The notes beneath the pieces are model-generated. The model was not told the origin of the DNA. It did not search any database and worked only from the letters and a program-made list of their open reading frames with translations. From assembly GCA_031119475.1 (NCBI GenBank), contig JAVHXV010000002.1:582762-646761 (forward strand): DNA of 64,000 bases, read 5' to 3'. The stretch is from Pedobacter sp. Its GTDB lineage: Bacteria; Bacteroidota; Bacteroidia; Sphingobacteriales; Sphingobacteriaceae. A program made the translations under genes and the position numbers. This document shows positions 17,965-24,524 of the stretch, piece after piece; position 1 is the first letter of the stretch; every line of letters begins with the position of its first letter.

Positions 17965-18363
17965 ATGACCATCTTTTCAAAAATTGTAAACAAGGAAATC
18001 CCGGCGCATATTGTGGCGGAGACTGCTGATTTTTTAGCGTTTTTAGATGTCAGTCCCCTGGTAATGGGGCACGTGTTGGTGATTCCTAAAAAGGAGGTCG
18101 ACTACATTTTCGATCTTGATGACGAAACCTATGCGGGATTGACCCTTTTTGCAAAAATCGTAGCCAAGGGAGTGAAAAAAGCCTTTCCCTGCACAAAAGT
18201 AGGTGTGGCTGTTGTTGGATTGGAAGTGCCACATGTGCATATCCATCTCATTCCGATGAATAAAGTAGATGATATGAATTTTAGCCGGCCCAAACTTACG
18301 CCATCCCCACAAGAATTGGCTGCGGCAGCCGAAAGAATAAGAAATATCTTAAAAATGCAATAA
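17965..18363 (+). CDS. HIT-family (histidine triad) nucleotide-binding protein
   Basis: A 132-residue HIT protein from the ATG at 17965. An upstream in-frame start at 17851 would translate the repeat and is rejected. The histidine triad is H90, H92 and H94 in HVHIHLIP. The fold start FSKIVNKEIPAHIV is typical of Hint-type hydrolases acting on nucleoside 5'-phosphoramidates or similar substrates. It follows greA on the same strand and is convergent with the MazG-like gene. Confidence 0.92.
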   Translation: MTIFSKIVNKEIPAHIVAETADFLAFLDVSPLVMGHVLVIPKKEVDYIFDLDDETYAGLTLFAKIVAKGVKKAFPCTKVGVAVVGLEVPHVHIHLIPMNKVDDMNFSRPKLTPSPQELAAAAERIRNILKMQ

Positions 18364-18414
18364 GGCCGATGGTTGTTCATCGACCCTATTGCTGGCGTTA
18401 CTAATGATTCGAGT

Positions 18415-18480
18415 CGAAGAGTCCAAAAGTCCAGCATTTCGATAAAAACTGGACTCTTGGACTTCTGGACTCTTGGACTT
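18415..18480. repeat. Octamer repeat hairpin between convergent HIT and MazG-like genes
   Basis: GAGTCCAAAAGTCCAG (left) faces CTGGACTCTTGGACTT (right). The right arm is a tandem of GGACTCTT, GGACTTCT, GGACTCTT and GGACTT, with period 8. The arms are complementary with small bulges. It looks like a terminator shared by the two convergent genes, and an almost identical unit recurs at about 40.31 kb. Confidence 0.75.
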
Positions 18481-18815
18481 TATCTCAACTTGCTATTCTT
18501 CTGGTGCCGGTCTGTATCCCTAACAGTTTTCTTCACCAAATTTTTGTGGAAAGCTGCTTCTAGGTCTATCCCAGTCTGATTGGCCAAACAGATCAGTACA
18601 AAGAGTACATCGGCCATTTCATCGGCCAGGTCTACTGTCTCATCACTTTTTTTAAAGGATTGTTCTCCATATTTTCTGGCCATGATGCGTGCTACTTCGC
18701 CCACTTCTTCCATGAGGATGGCAGTATTGGTCAGTTCGTTAAAATAACGGATGCCTGTGGTCCTGATCCAATCATCTACTTTTGCCTGCGCCTCGGTAAG
18801 GGTGATGTTTTTCAT
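18480..18815 (-). CDS. MazG-like nucleotide pyrophosphohydrolase
   Basis: A 111-residue all-alpha NTP pyrophosphatase of the MazG superfamily. The metal-binding motif is seen as EEVGEVAR followed by DEMADVLF, the ExxE...ExxD pattern. It would hydrolyse (d)NTPs to NMP plus pyrophosphate, a house-cleaning function; the exact nucleotide is unknown. It lies upstream of dtd on the other side of a repeat region. Both genes point left. Confidence 0.85.
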   Translation of the reverse strand: MKNITLTEAQAKVDDWIRTTGIRYFNELTNTAILMEEVGEVARIMARKYGEQSFKKSDETVDLADEMADVLFVLICLANQTGIDLEAAFHKNLVKKTVRDTDRHQKNSKLR

Positions 18816-18845
18816 GTATGTATAGGGTTAAATTTTAAGTGGGAC

Positions 18846-19030
18846 ATGGAGTAAGGAGCAAAGAACAAAGAGCAAAGCGCATAGAGTAAGAGACAAGTAT
18901 CAAGAACCAGGTATCAAGAGCCAAGTATCAAGAAGTAAAGACTATATTTCGCAGCATAATGCTTTCATTTCAACTTTACAGCCTTACAACTCTGAACTTT
19001 AACCTACAACTTTGAACTTGCAACCTTCAA
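18846..19030. repeat. Long heptamer repeat between dtd and the MazG-like gene
   Basis: The left part is a run of GGAGCAA, AGAACAA, AGAGCAA, GAGACAA, GTATCAA, GAACCAG, GTATCAA, GAGCCAA and GTATCAA units. The right part has ACTTTAC, CTTACAA, CTCTGAA, CTTTAAC, CTACAAC, TTTGAAC, TTGCAAC and CTTCAAC, again period 7. It fills nearly the whole 220-nt gap. Confidence 0.8.
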
Positions 19031-19035
19031 CTCAT

Positions 19036-19488
19036 CTACTCTTTCTGTTTCGTATCTATAAAAATCGTAACCGGGCCATCGTTAAGGAGTTCAATTTTCA
19101 TATCTGCGCCAAAACGGCCGGTTTCAATTTTTTTGCCCAATTGGTCCGAAAGTTGCCCAATCATGGCTTCATATAACGGGATGGCCTTTTCTGGTCGTGC
19201 GGCGCGTGTAAATCCAGGTCGGTTTCCTTTCTTGGTGGCCGCATATAACGTAAATTGGCTGATCAATAGGATATTCCCATCTACATCTGGTAACGACCTG
19301 TTCATCTGATCATTTTCATCGCCAAAGATGCGCATGTTCACGATTTTCTGAGCCAGCCAGTTCAGGTCGTCCAGTGTGTCTTCATCTTCAATGCCCAATA
19401 GCACCAAAAATCCATTTCCGATCTTGCCGGTCACCTCTTTGCCTACCGTGCAGCTCGCCCTGGTTACGCGTTGAATAACTGCTCTCAT
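19036..19488 (-). CDS. dtd: D-aminoacyl-tRNA deacylase
   Basis: A 150-residue DTD that removes D-amino acids (and glycine mischarged on tRNA-Ala) from tRNAs. The N-terminus MRAVIQRVTRASC is classical. The two substrate-pocket motifs are SQFTLYA and, near the C-terminus, NDGPVTIFID. NRPGFTRAARP is also present. Length is normal. It lies divergently to the lipoprotein gene at 19550, with a 61-nt gap. Confidence 0.95.
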   Translation of the reverse strand: MRAVIQRVTRASCTVGKEVTGKIGNGFLVLLGIEDEDTLDDLNWLAQKIVNMRIFGDENDQMNRSLPDVDGNILLISQFTLYAATKKGNRPGFTRAARPEKAIPLYEAMIGQLSDQLGKKIETGRFGADMKIELLNDGPVTIFIDTKQKE

Positions 19489-19549
19489 TTTTAATGCTAA
19501 TTTCTTTTTTATCGAATAAAAACCGTGGAATATATCTTATTTTTAACTA

Positions 19550-20563
19550 ATGAAGTACAAGTATATATTGTTTTTTATAATTCTGCTAATGGGCTGCCGA
19601 CAAAAACGGGAGGTCGATACTTCATTCTATTATTGGAAAACTGTGTATAAGCAGCACAAGACCGAAAACAGCTACCTGAAACAATTGGGGTCCAAGCGCT
19701 TATATGTACGGATCATGGATGTAGACCTTAATGATGAATACAAGCCGATTCCTATCGCGCCGATCAGCTTTGCAGATAAACTTCCGGCACACCTTGAGTC
19801 AGTGCCCGTAGTCTACATCATGAACGACGTACTAAAAACAGAGAACAAGCCCGACCCCAAAGTCTTGGCGGCAAAGATTACCAAATTTGTACAGGCAAAA
19901 ATGTTGCAGGGCGGAAAAAAGCAGTTTAAGGAACTGCAGATCGATTGCGATTGGACAGAATCTACCCGTGATACCTATTTTACGTTACTCGAAACCATTA
20001 AAAAATTAAACCAAGATAAAATTATTTCTGTTACGTTGCGCCTCCATCAGCTTAAAAATCAGGCTAAAAATGGTATCCCACCTGTTGATCAGGCTTTGCT
20101 GATGTGCTATAACATGGGCAACCTGCGGAAATATGGCGCCCAAAATTCTGTACTCGATGTTAAGGAACTAAAAAAATATGCCCAAGACAACCTTGCTGCC
20201 TATCCAATGAAATTGGACATGGCCCTGCCGATTTTTTCATGGGCGGTTGTGTTCAGATATCAAGACTACAATGGAATATCCAAAAGGTTAAAGTATAGTG
20301 ATCTGCAAGACCGCAAAATGTTCCAGAAACAACCTAACGGACTATACAAAGCCGAAAAGGACCTTCCTCAATTTGGATTGTGGAAATCCGATGAAGTAAG
20401 ATGGGAAGAGAGCAAACTTGATGATGTTAAGGAAACCGCCAAACATCTCGCCAAATATTTGCCTCGAAAACCTTTTAACCTTGTATTCTATCATTTGGAT
20501 GAAGATCTGCTTAAAAATTTTAAAGTCTATGAGCTTAAGGAAATCGCTGCTTTACTGCATTAG
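19550..20563 (+). CDS. Predicted lipoprotein of unknown function
   Basis: A 337-residue protein with a lipoprotein signal peptide: basic start, hydrophobic core and lipobox LLMGC with C16 as the lipidated cysteine. The body contains LQIDCDWTESTRD near residue 140 and alternating beta/alpha segments, reminiscent of a TIM-barrel glycoside-hydrolase-like fold; I cannot assign a family. The end overlaps the next gene by 35 nt, so the two are probably translationally coupled and work together at the cell envelope. Confidence 0.8.
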   Translation: MKYKYILFFIILLMGCRQKREVDTSFYYWKTVYKQHKTENSYLKQLGSKRLYVRIMDVDLNDEYKPIPIAPISFADKLPAHLESVPVVYIMNDVLKTENKPDPKVLAAKITKFVQAKMLQGGKKQFKELQIDCDWTESTRDTYFTLLETIKKLNQDKIISVTLRLHQLKNQAKNGIPPVDQALLMCYNMGNLRKYGAQNSVLDVKELKKYAQDNLAAYPMKLDMALPIFSWAVVFRYQDYNGISKRLKYSDLQDRKMFQKQPNGLYKAEKDLPQFGLWKSDEVRWEESKLDDVKETAKHLAKYLPRKPFNLVFYHLDEDLLKNFKVYELKEIAALLH

Positions 20564-22982
20564 TTTTATGGTTGTATATTTTGGACAGATTGTGCTCAAT
20601 GTAGCCTGTGGTCCAGAACAGGATCCATATGATACCTTTGTTTCCTATTTCCACAACGACCTGGCCGGAGATCGGTATGCCAATTTTCTTTTTAACGACT
20701 GGATGTTTCTTTACAATGATGAAGAGATAGCCGATGAAGCTGAAATTAACAGCAAGGAGTGGTCTGAATACCTGAAGGTAGCCCCTAATGATGTAAGAAA
20801 GGTGATGTATGAAGCTGATAGCCTGACCGAACTCAAATTGGCCAATCTCCAAAAATTCAGGTTGAAAGATTTCTCGAAGGAATGGCAGCAAAATACTTTC
20901 CTAAGCGCATTATATGCCAATCAGCAAGTAGCCAAATATTTCCGCGCTGCCAAAAGCTGCGAACCTTATGTAACATCAGACTATGACAGTTGGGATCCTG
21001 CAGCTAGGGATAGTAGCATGATGATCAAAAAAGCAAAGGAGGTGGCCAAATTGGCCATTGCCGAACAGGACCCGTTCTTGAAATTGCGGTATGGCTATCA
21101 AGTGGTGAGACTTTATCATTACGCACATAATTTTCAGGACTGTATGTCGGCATATCAACAATTGGTGTTGCCAAACCCGACCAAAAGTGCCGCACAAGGA
21201 TGGGCGATGGCCGCCTATGCAGGAGCCATGCGCCATAGCGGACATCAAAATGAAGCTGCCTATCTTTTTTCCAAAGTCTTTAATGCTAACCCAGAACGAA
21301 GGATAAAATCTTATAAAAATTATTATTACATCAATCCATCGATAGAAAATGTATTGCGTTATGCGAAAAATGATGAAGAACGTGCAAATATCTGGGCCAT
21401 TCATGGTTTTGGTAATCCTTTGCCTGACCTAAAAAACCTTCAGCGTGTTTATCAATACCTGCCGGAAAGTGAAATGGTAGGCACCTTGTTGGTCAGGGAG
21501 GTGAACAAATTGGAGCAATCATTGATCAGGGATGGCGGTATGGAAAATATCAACTACACGGCTTATTATTCTGGAAGCGCAGAAGAAGTAGCTGCACGTA
21601 AAAAAAACCAGCTCCATCTTAATGAAGTCCGCAATTTTGCGCTCCAGCTTGCCGATGAAAAGAAATATCCACAGCCTGCATTGGGTACACTTGCTGCGGC
21701 CTACCTAATGTGGCTGGCACATAACGATACGCTTGCGCTGAGCTATTTGGAGCGCCTTGATCCAAATCGATTACCTGAAAGACTAAAAGACCAATATCGC
21801 ATCATAGAACTGCTGATCAAGGCCAACCGGATCAAAAATGGCAATCCGATCAACGAACAAAAACTCCTGCCGGCCTTGAAATGGCTCGATTCGAAAAAAT
21901 TTGCTGAATTTAGAAAGTTAAAAGCCGATTCTTTAAAATATAAAGACTTCTATTGGTCGCCGGCATCAAAAAACTTCTTTACCACGACAAGAAATCTGTA
22001 CCAACAGATCTTGGCCCCGGCCTACCTCAAATTGGGAGATACGGCGAAGGCGGCATTGGCTATGATGAAGGGCGATCAGGAAGATCCCAACTACCGGATG
22101 AAAGCTATTGACGAAGGGAGCTTTGCCACCATCGCATTCAATCAGCAGGCCTTGGGCCCAAAAACGATGCTGCGTTTATTAAAGCTGAAAAAAATGTCCA
22201 AAAAAGAAACACTGGAAAGCTTCTTGGCTCAAAATCTAAAGAGCTTGGATATGGATAGTTTTTATAGATTGTATGCCACCGCTTTTATCCGCAGCCATGC
22301 TTATGATCAGGCGCTTTGGTGCTTCTCCCAACTTAAGGATAAAAAGGAATATTTTTTACCTTCAGATGGCGATGATGTTCCTTTGGCCTCCAACCCATTC
22401 CGCACAACGATCAATGATTATCCAAAGCAATATGTGTCACAGGGCGGATATTCGGCTGTTGAATTTTGTCGGAAAATGGTCCAATTGCAAAAATTGATCA
22501 AGACCGATCCCAAGAATGCAGCCAAGTATTATTTTGAAATGGCGAATGGGGTTTATCAGACCAGTCATTATGGAAATGGCTGGTACTTTATCAGTTACAT
22601 TTGGAATGCTGATGAGCTATCAAGGCCCATAAAATATCCTTTCCAATTGGATTACCGTCAGGCCAAAACAGCCAAAGCCTGGTACCTCAAGGCCAGGTCA
22701 TTGAGCCATGATGCCGAATTTAGGGCAAAATGTACTTTTATGTTGGCCAAGTGCGAGCAGAAGCGAATGAGCAATTTGTTGTTCAGCAATCCGCAATCGC
22801 CCATTTGGAGCTGGGAATATGATAGCAACCAATATTTGGCGATGAACCAGTCCAATCCATATTTCAAGGAATTAAAGCTTGATTATGCCAAGACTAAATT
22901 TTTTAAAACTGCTGTCGGCGAATGCAGCTATTTAAGGGATTTCATCGCAGGAAGAAAATTTGCGATTAAAGAAAGGAACTAA
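20529..22982 (+). CDS. Large exported helical-repeat protein of unknown function
   Basis: An 817-residue protein. The start at 20529 is chosen because it gives a basic N-terminus (MSLRKS), a hydrophobic stretch and a possible lipidation site at C27 (NVACGPE); the upstream extension from 20418 would overlap the lipoprotein gene by 146 nt. The body looks like a chain of helical repeats (TPR/Sel1-like in feel), with many Ala/Leu/Lys and aromatic pairs but no catalytic motif that I recognise. It shares 35 nt with the preceding gene. It is probably an envelope scaffold or binding partner of that lipoprotein; no function is claimed. Confidence 0.75.
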   Translation: MSLRKSLLYCISFMVVYFGQIVLNVACGPEQDPYDTFVSYFHNDLAGDRYANFLFNDWMFLYNDEEIADEAEINSKEWSEYLKVAPNDVRKVMYEADSLTELKLANLQKFRLKDFSKEWQQNTFLSALYANQQVAKYFRAAKSCEPYVTSDYDSWDPAARDSSMMIKKAKEVAKLAIAEQDPFLKLRYGYQVVRLYHYAHNFQDCMSAYQQLVLPNPTKSAAQGWAMAAYAGAMRHSGHQNEAAYLFSKVFNANPERRIKSYKNYYYINPSIENVLRYAKNDEERANIWAIHGFGNPLPDLKNLQRVYQYLPESEMVGTLLVREVNKLEQSLIRDGGMENINYTAYYSGSAEEVAARKKNQLHLNEVRNFALQLADEKKYPQPALGTLAAAYLMWLAHNDTLALSYLERLDPNRLPERLKDQYRIIELLIKANRIKNGNPINEQKLLPALKWLDSKKFAEFRKLKADSLKYKDFYWSPASKNFFTTTRNLYQQILAPAYLKLGDTAKAALAMMKGDQEDPNYRMKAIDEGSFATIAFNQQALGPKTMLRLLKLKKMSKKETLESFLAQNLKSLDMDSFYRLYATAFIRSHAYDQALWCFSQLKDKKEYFLPSDGDDVPLASNPFRTTINDYPKQYVSQGGYSAVEFCRKMVQLQKLIKTDPKNAAKYYFEMANGVYQTSHYGNGWYFISYIWNADELSRPIKYPFQLDYRQAKTAKAWYLKARSLSHDAEFRAKCTFMLAKCEQKRMSNLLFSNPQSPIWSWEYDSNQYLAMNQSNPYFKELKLDYAKTKFFKTAVGECSYLRDFIAGRKFAIKERN

Positions 22983-23023
22983 TTTTTAGAGGTCCTTATA
23001 GATAAATTACATTAATTGTCAGT

Positions 23024-23113
23024 CTGAGCCTGTCGAATACTGACCTTCATCCTTCGATAGGCTCAGGATCAACTGTAACTGCAAACTGAAAACTGAGAAC
23101 TGAAAACTAACTA
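23024..23113. repeat. Inverted repeat followed by a heptamer repeat
   Basis: CTGAGCCTGTCGAA (23024-23037) pairs with TTCGATAGGCTCAG (23053-23066), 14 bp with one G-U. I recognise this as a motif common in intergenic hairpins of many bacteria. It is followed by period-7 units CTGCAAA, CTGAAAA, CTGAGAA, CTGAAAA and CTAACTA. It separates the convergent 20529 gene and rsgA and may terminate both. Confidence 0.75.
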
Positions 23114-24031
23114 AGCCCTCGTATCATTCCCGTGGTACATGCTCAGGTAGCTTTCGTAGCGGCTCAGTTCGATATCGCCTTGCGCTACCGCCTTGATTAC
23201 CGCACAGCCTGGTTCGTTTACGTGACGGCAATTGTTGAACTTACATTGATTGAGCCGTTCGCGCATTTCTACAAAATAGTGGCTCAATTCTTCCGGTTGG
23301 ATGTCGAAGATTCCCAATTCCCTGATGCCGGGGGTATCAATCAAGTAGCCGCCAAAAGGTAGGGTATGCATTTCGGCAAAAGTGGTGGTGTGCTGCCCTT
23401 TGTCGCTCCATTCAGAAACTTCGCCGGTCTTGAGCTCAAATCCCGGCAATAAAGCATTGATCAGACTTGATTTGCCTACACCCGAATGACCAGAAAAAAG
23501 TGTGGTCTGATTTTTTAATAGGGCTTCAATCTGATCGATATTCGTGCCTTTTAATGCCGAGACTTCATAACACGGATAGCCGATTTTTTCATAAATGGCC
23601 TTGTATTCGGCCAAAATTTCTAAGCCTTGCTGACTAAATAGATCTAGTTTGTTAAAGATTAGGCTAGTTGGGATGTCATACGCTTCCGAGGTGACCAAAA
23701 ATCGGTCGATGAAACCCAATGAAGTGCGGGGTGAGGCCAAGGTTACGATCAAAAAAGCCTGGTCAAGATTAGCAGCAATAATCTGTGCCTGTTTGGAGAG
23801 ATTGATTGATTTGCGGATGATGTAGTTTTTTCGGTCATGCAGCCGATCGATGACACCGGTTTCGGCATTGGGTTCCATTTCAAAATCGACTTTGTCGCCT
23901 ACAGCGATCGGATTAGTGGTCTGGATACCTTTGATCCTAAATTTTCCTTTGATCCGACAATCGTAGTAATGCCCATCTTCGGCATAAACCTGATACCAAC
24001 TTCCCGTGCTTTTGATGACTAATCCCTGCAT
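23111..24031 (-). CDS. rsgA: Ribosome small-subunit-dependent GTPase RsgA
   Basis: A 306-residue RsgA/YjeQ, a circularly permuted GTPase that helps late maturation of the 30S subunit. Order in the protein: OB-fold (from MQGLVIKSTG), then the G4 motif NKLD, G1 GHSGVGKSS and G3 DTPG, then a C-terminal zinc finger with CKFNNCRH and GCAV. The ATG at 24031 is chosen because it gives the standard N-terminus; an in-frame ATG at 24130 would add 33 residues across a palindrome-rich stretch. It is divergent from the thr leader. Confidence 0.95.
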   Translation of the reverse strand: MQGLVIKSTGSWYQVYAEDGHYYDCRIKGKFRIKGIQTTNPIAVGDKVDFEMEPNAETGVIDRLHDRKNYIIRKSINLSKQAQIIAANLDQAFLIVTLASPRTSLGFIDRFLVTSEAYDIPTSLIFNKLDLFSQQGLEILAEYKAIYEKIGYPCYEVSALKGTNIDQIEALLKNQTTLFSGHSGVGKSSLINALLPGFELKTGEVSEWSDKGQHTTTFAEMHTLPFGGYLIDTPGIRELGIFDIQPEELSHYFVEMRERLNQCKFNNCRHVNEPGCAVIKAVAQGDIELSRYESYLSMYHGNDTRA

Positions 24032-24061
24032 AAGCCGTAAAGATAAACACTTTACGCATAA

Positions 24062-24256
24062 CACCACTTTGACAAAGTGATTTTGACAGAAGTGGTGATT
24101 TTTAAGATTGACTTTGACAATCTCATTCATGTGTTTATGCTTTTCTATATTATAAAGGATGCTTTTTTTAAACTAGCCTACAATTAGTAGCTGGACACTT
24201 TGACAAAGTCAATGACAATTCCATGACGTATAATCCATAATGGAGTTTGACAAAGT
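24062..24256. repeat. Cluster of ACTTTGACAAAGT palindromes in the rsgA-thr divergent region
   Basis: A 15-bp perfect palindrome CACTTTGACAAAGTG lies at 24065-24079, nested in a wider CACCACTT / AAGTGGTG pair (24062-24069, 24090-24097). A second copy, ACTTTGACAAAGT, is at 24197-24209, and a near copy, AGTTTGACAAAGT, at 24244-24256. A related AGATTG / CAATCT pair lies at 24105-24123. The same 13-mer occurs once more at 4436-4448. They could be operators or RNA hairpins. The remainder of the 24032-24379 gap holds the thr promoter. Confidence 0.75.
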
Positions 24257-24320
24257 GTATTTGGAATTTTGCAAATGTTGAAGCGTTTGTTTAGGATTTT
24301 TCAATTATTTTTAAATAATT

Positions 24321-24352
24321 CTTGACATTGTAAAAAATTATCAGCTATTTAG
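24321..24352 (+). promoter_or_regulatory. Probable promoter of the thr leader and operon
   Basis: CTTG (24321-24324), 21 nt, then TATTTAG (24346-24352), an imperfect match to the Bacteroidota consensus. A start near 24360 would place the leader ATG about 20 nt in. Confidence 0.45.
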
Positions 24353-24379
24353 CGGTGTAGATCATACACTAAGAAAAAA

Positions 24380-24451
24380 ATGAACTTAAACCATTCAGTT
24401 ACCACCACAACAACATCAACAACCGGCCAATACCGGATGGGGATACGCTAG
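24380..24451 (+). CDS. thrL: Threonine-rich thr operon leader peptide
   Basis: A 23-residue ORF, ATG at 24380, TAG at 24449-24451. Residues 7-15 read VTTTTTSTT, with seven Thr codons among residues 8-15 (24401-24415 and 24419-24424). It is followed 30 nt later by a strong terminator and then thrA. The segment GGGGATACGCT (24439-24449), at the end of the ORF, can pair with AGCGCCCC of the terminator's left arm (24481-24488), with a 3-nt bulge. This is the layout of a classical attenuator: stalling on scarce Thr-tRNA would leave the antiterminator free, while complete translation would cover it. The ORF is too short for most gene finders; its function is inferred from composition and position. 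Confidence 0.85.
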   Translation: MNLNHSVTTTTTSTTGQYRMGIR

Positions 24452-24480
24452 TGGTATAATTGAACAAAAAATATACAAAA

Positions 24481-24513
24481 AGCGCCCCCGGAATTCGGGA
24501 GCGCTTTTTTTTT
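24481..24513 (+). terminator. Attenuator terminator before thrA
   Basis: AGCGCCCCCG (24481-24490) pairs with CGGGAGCGCT (24496-24505) with one mismatch, followed by an unbroken T-run to 24513. It stands 30 nt past the leader stop and 12 nt before the thrA ATG, so it must be bypassed for operon expression. Confidence 0.9.
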
Positions 24514-24524
24514 AATCCGATAAC

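Noticed and set aside
23111..24130. Longer rsgA start at 24130
   Set aside because: The 33 extra residues fall over ACTTTGACAAAGT palindromes and do not resemble RsgA N-termini; the ATG at 24031 gives the normal start.
24032..24130. Leader peptide for rsgA
   Set aside because: No short ORF with a codon bias and no terminator between the palindromes and the start.
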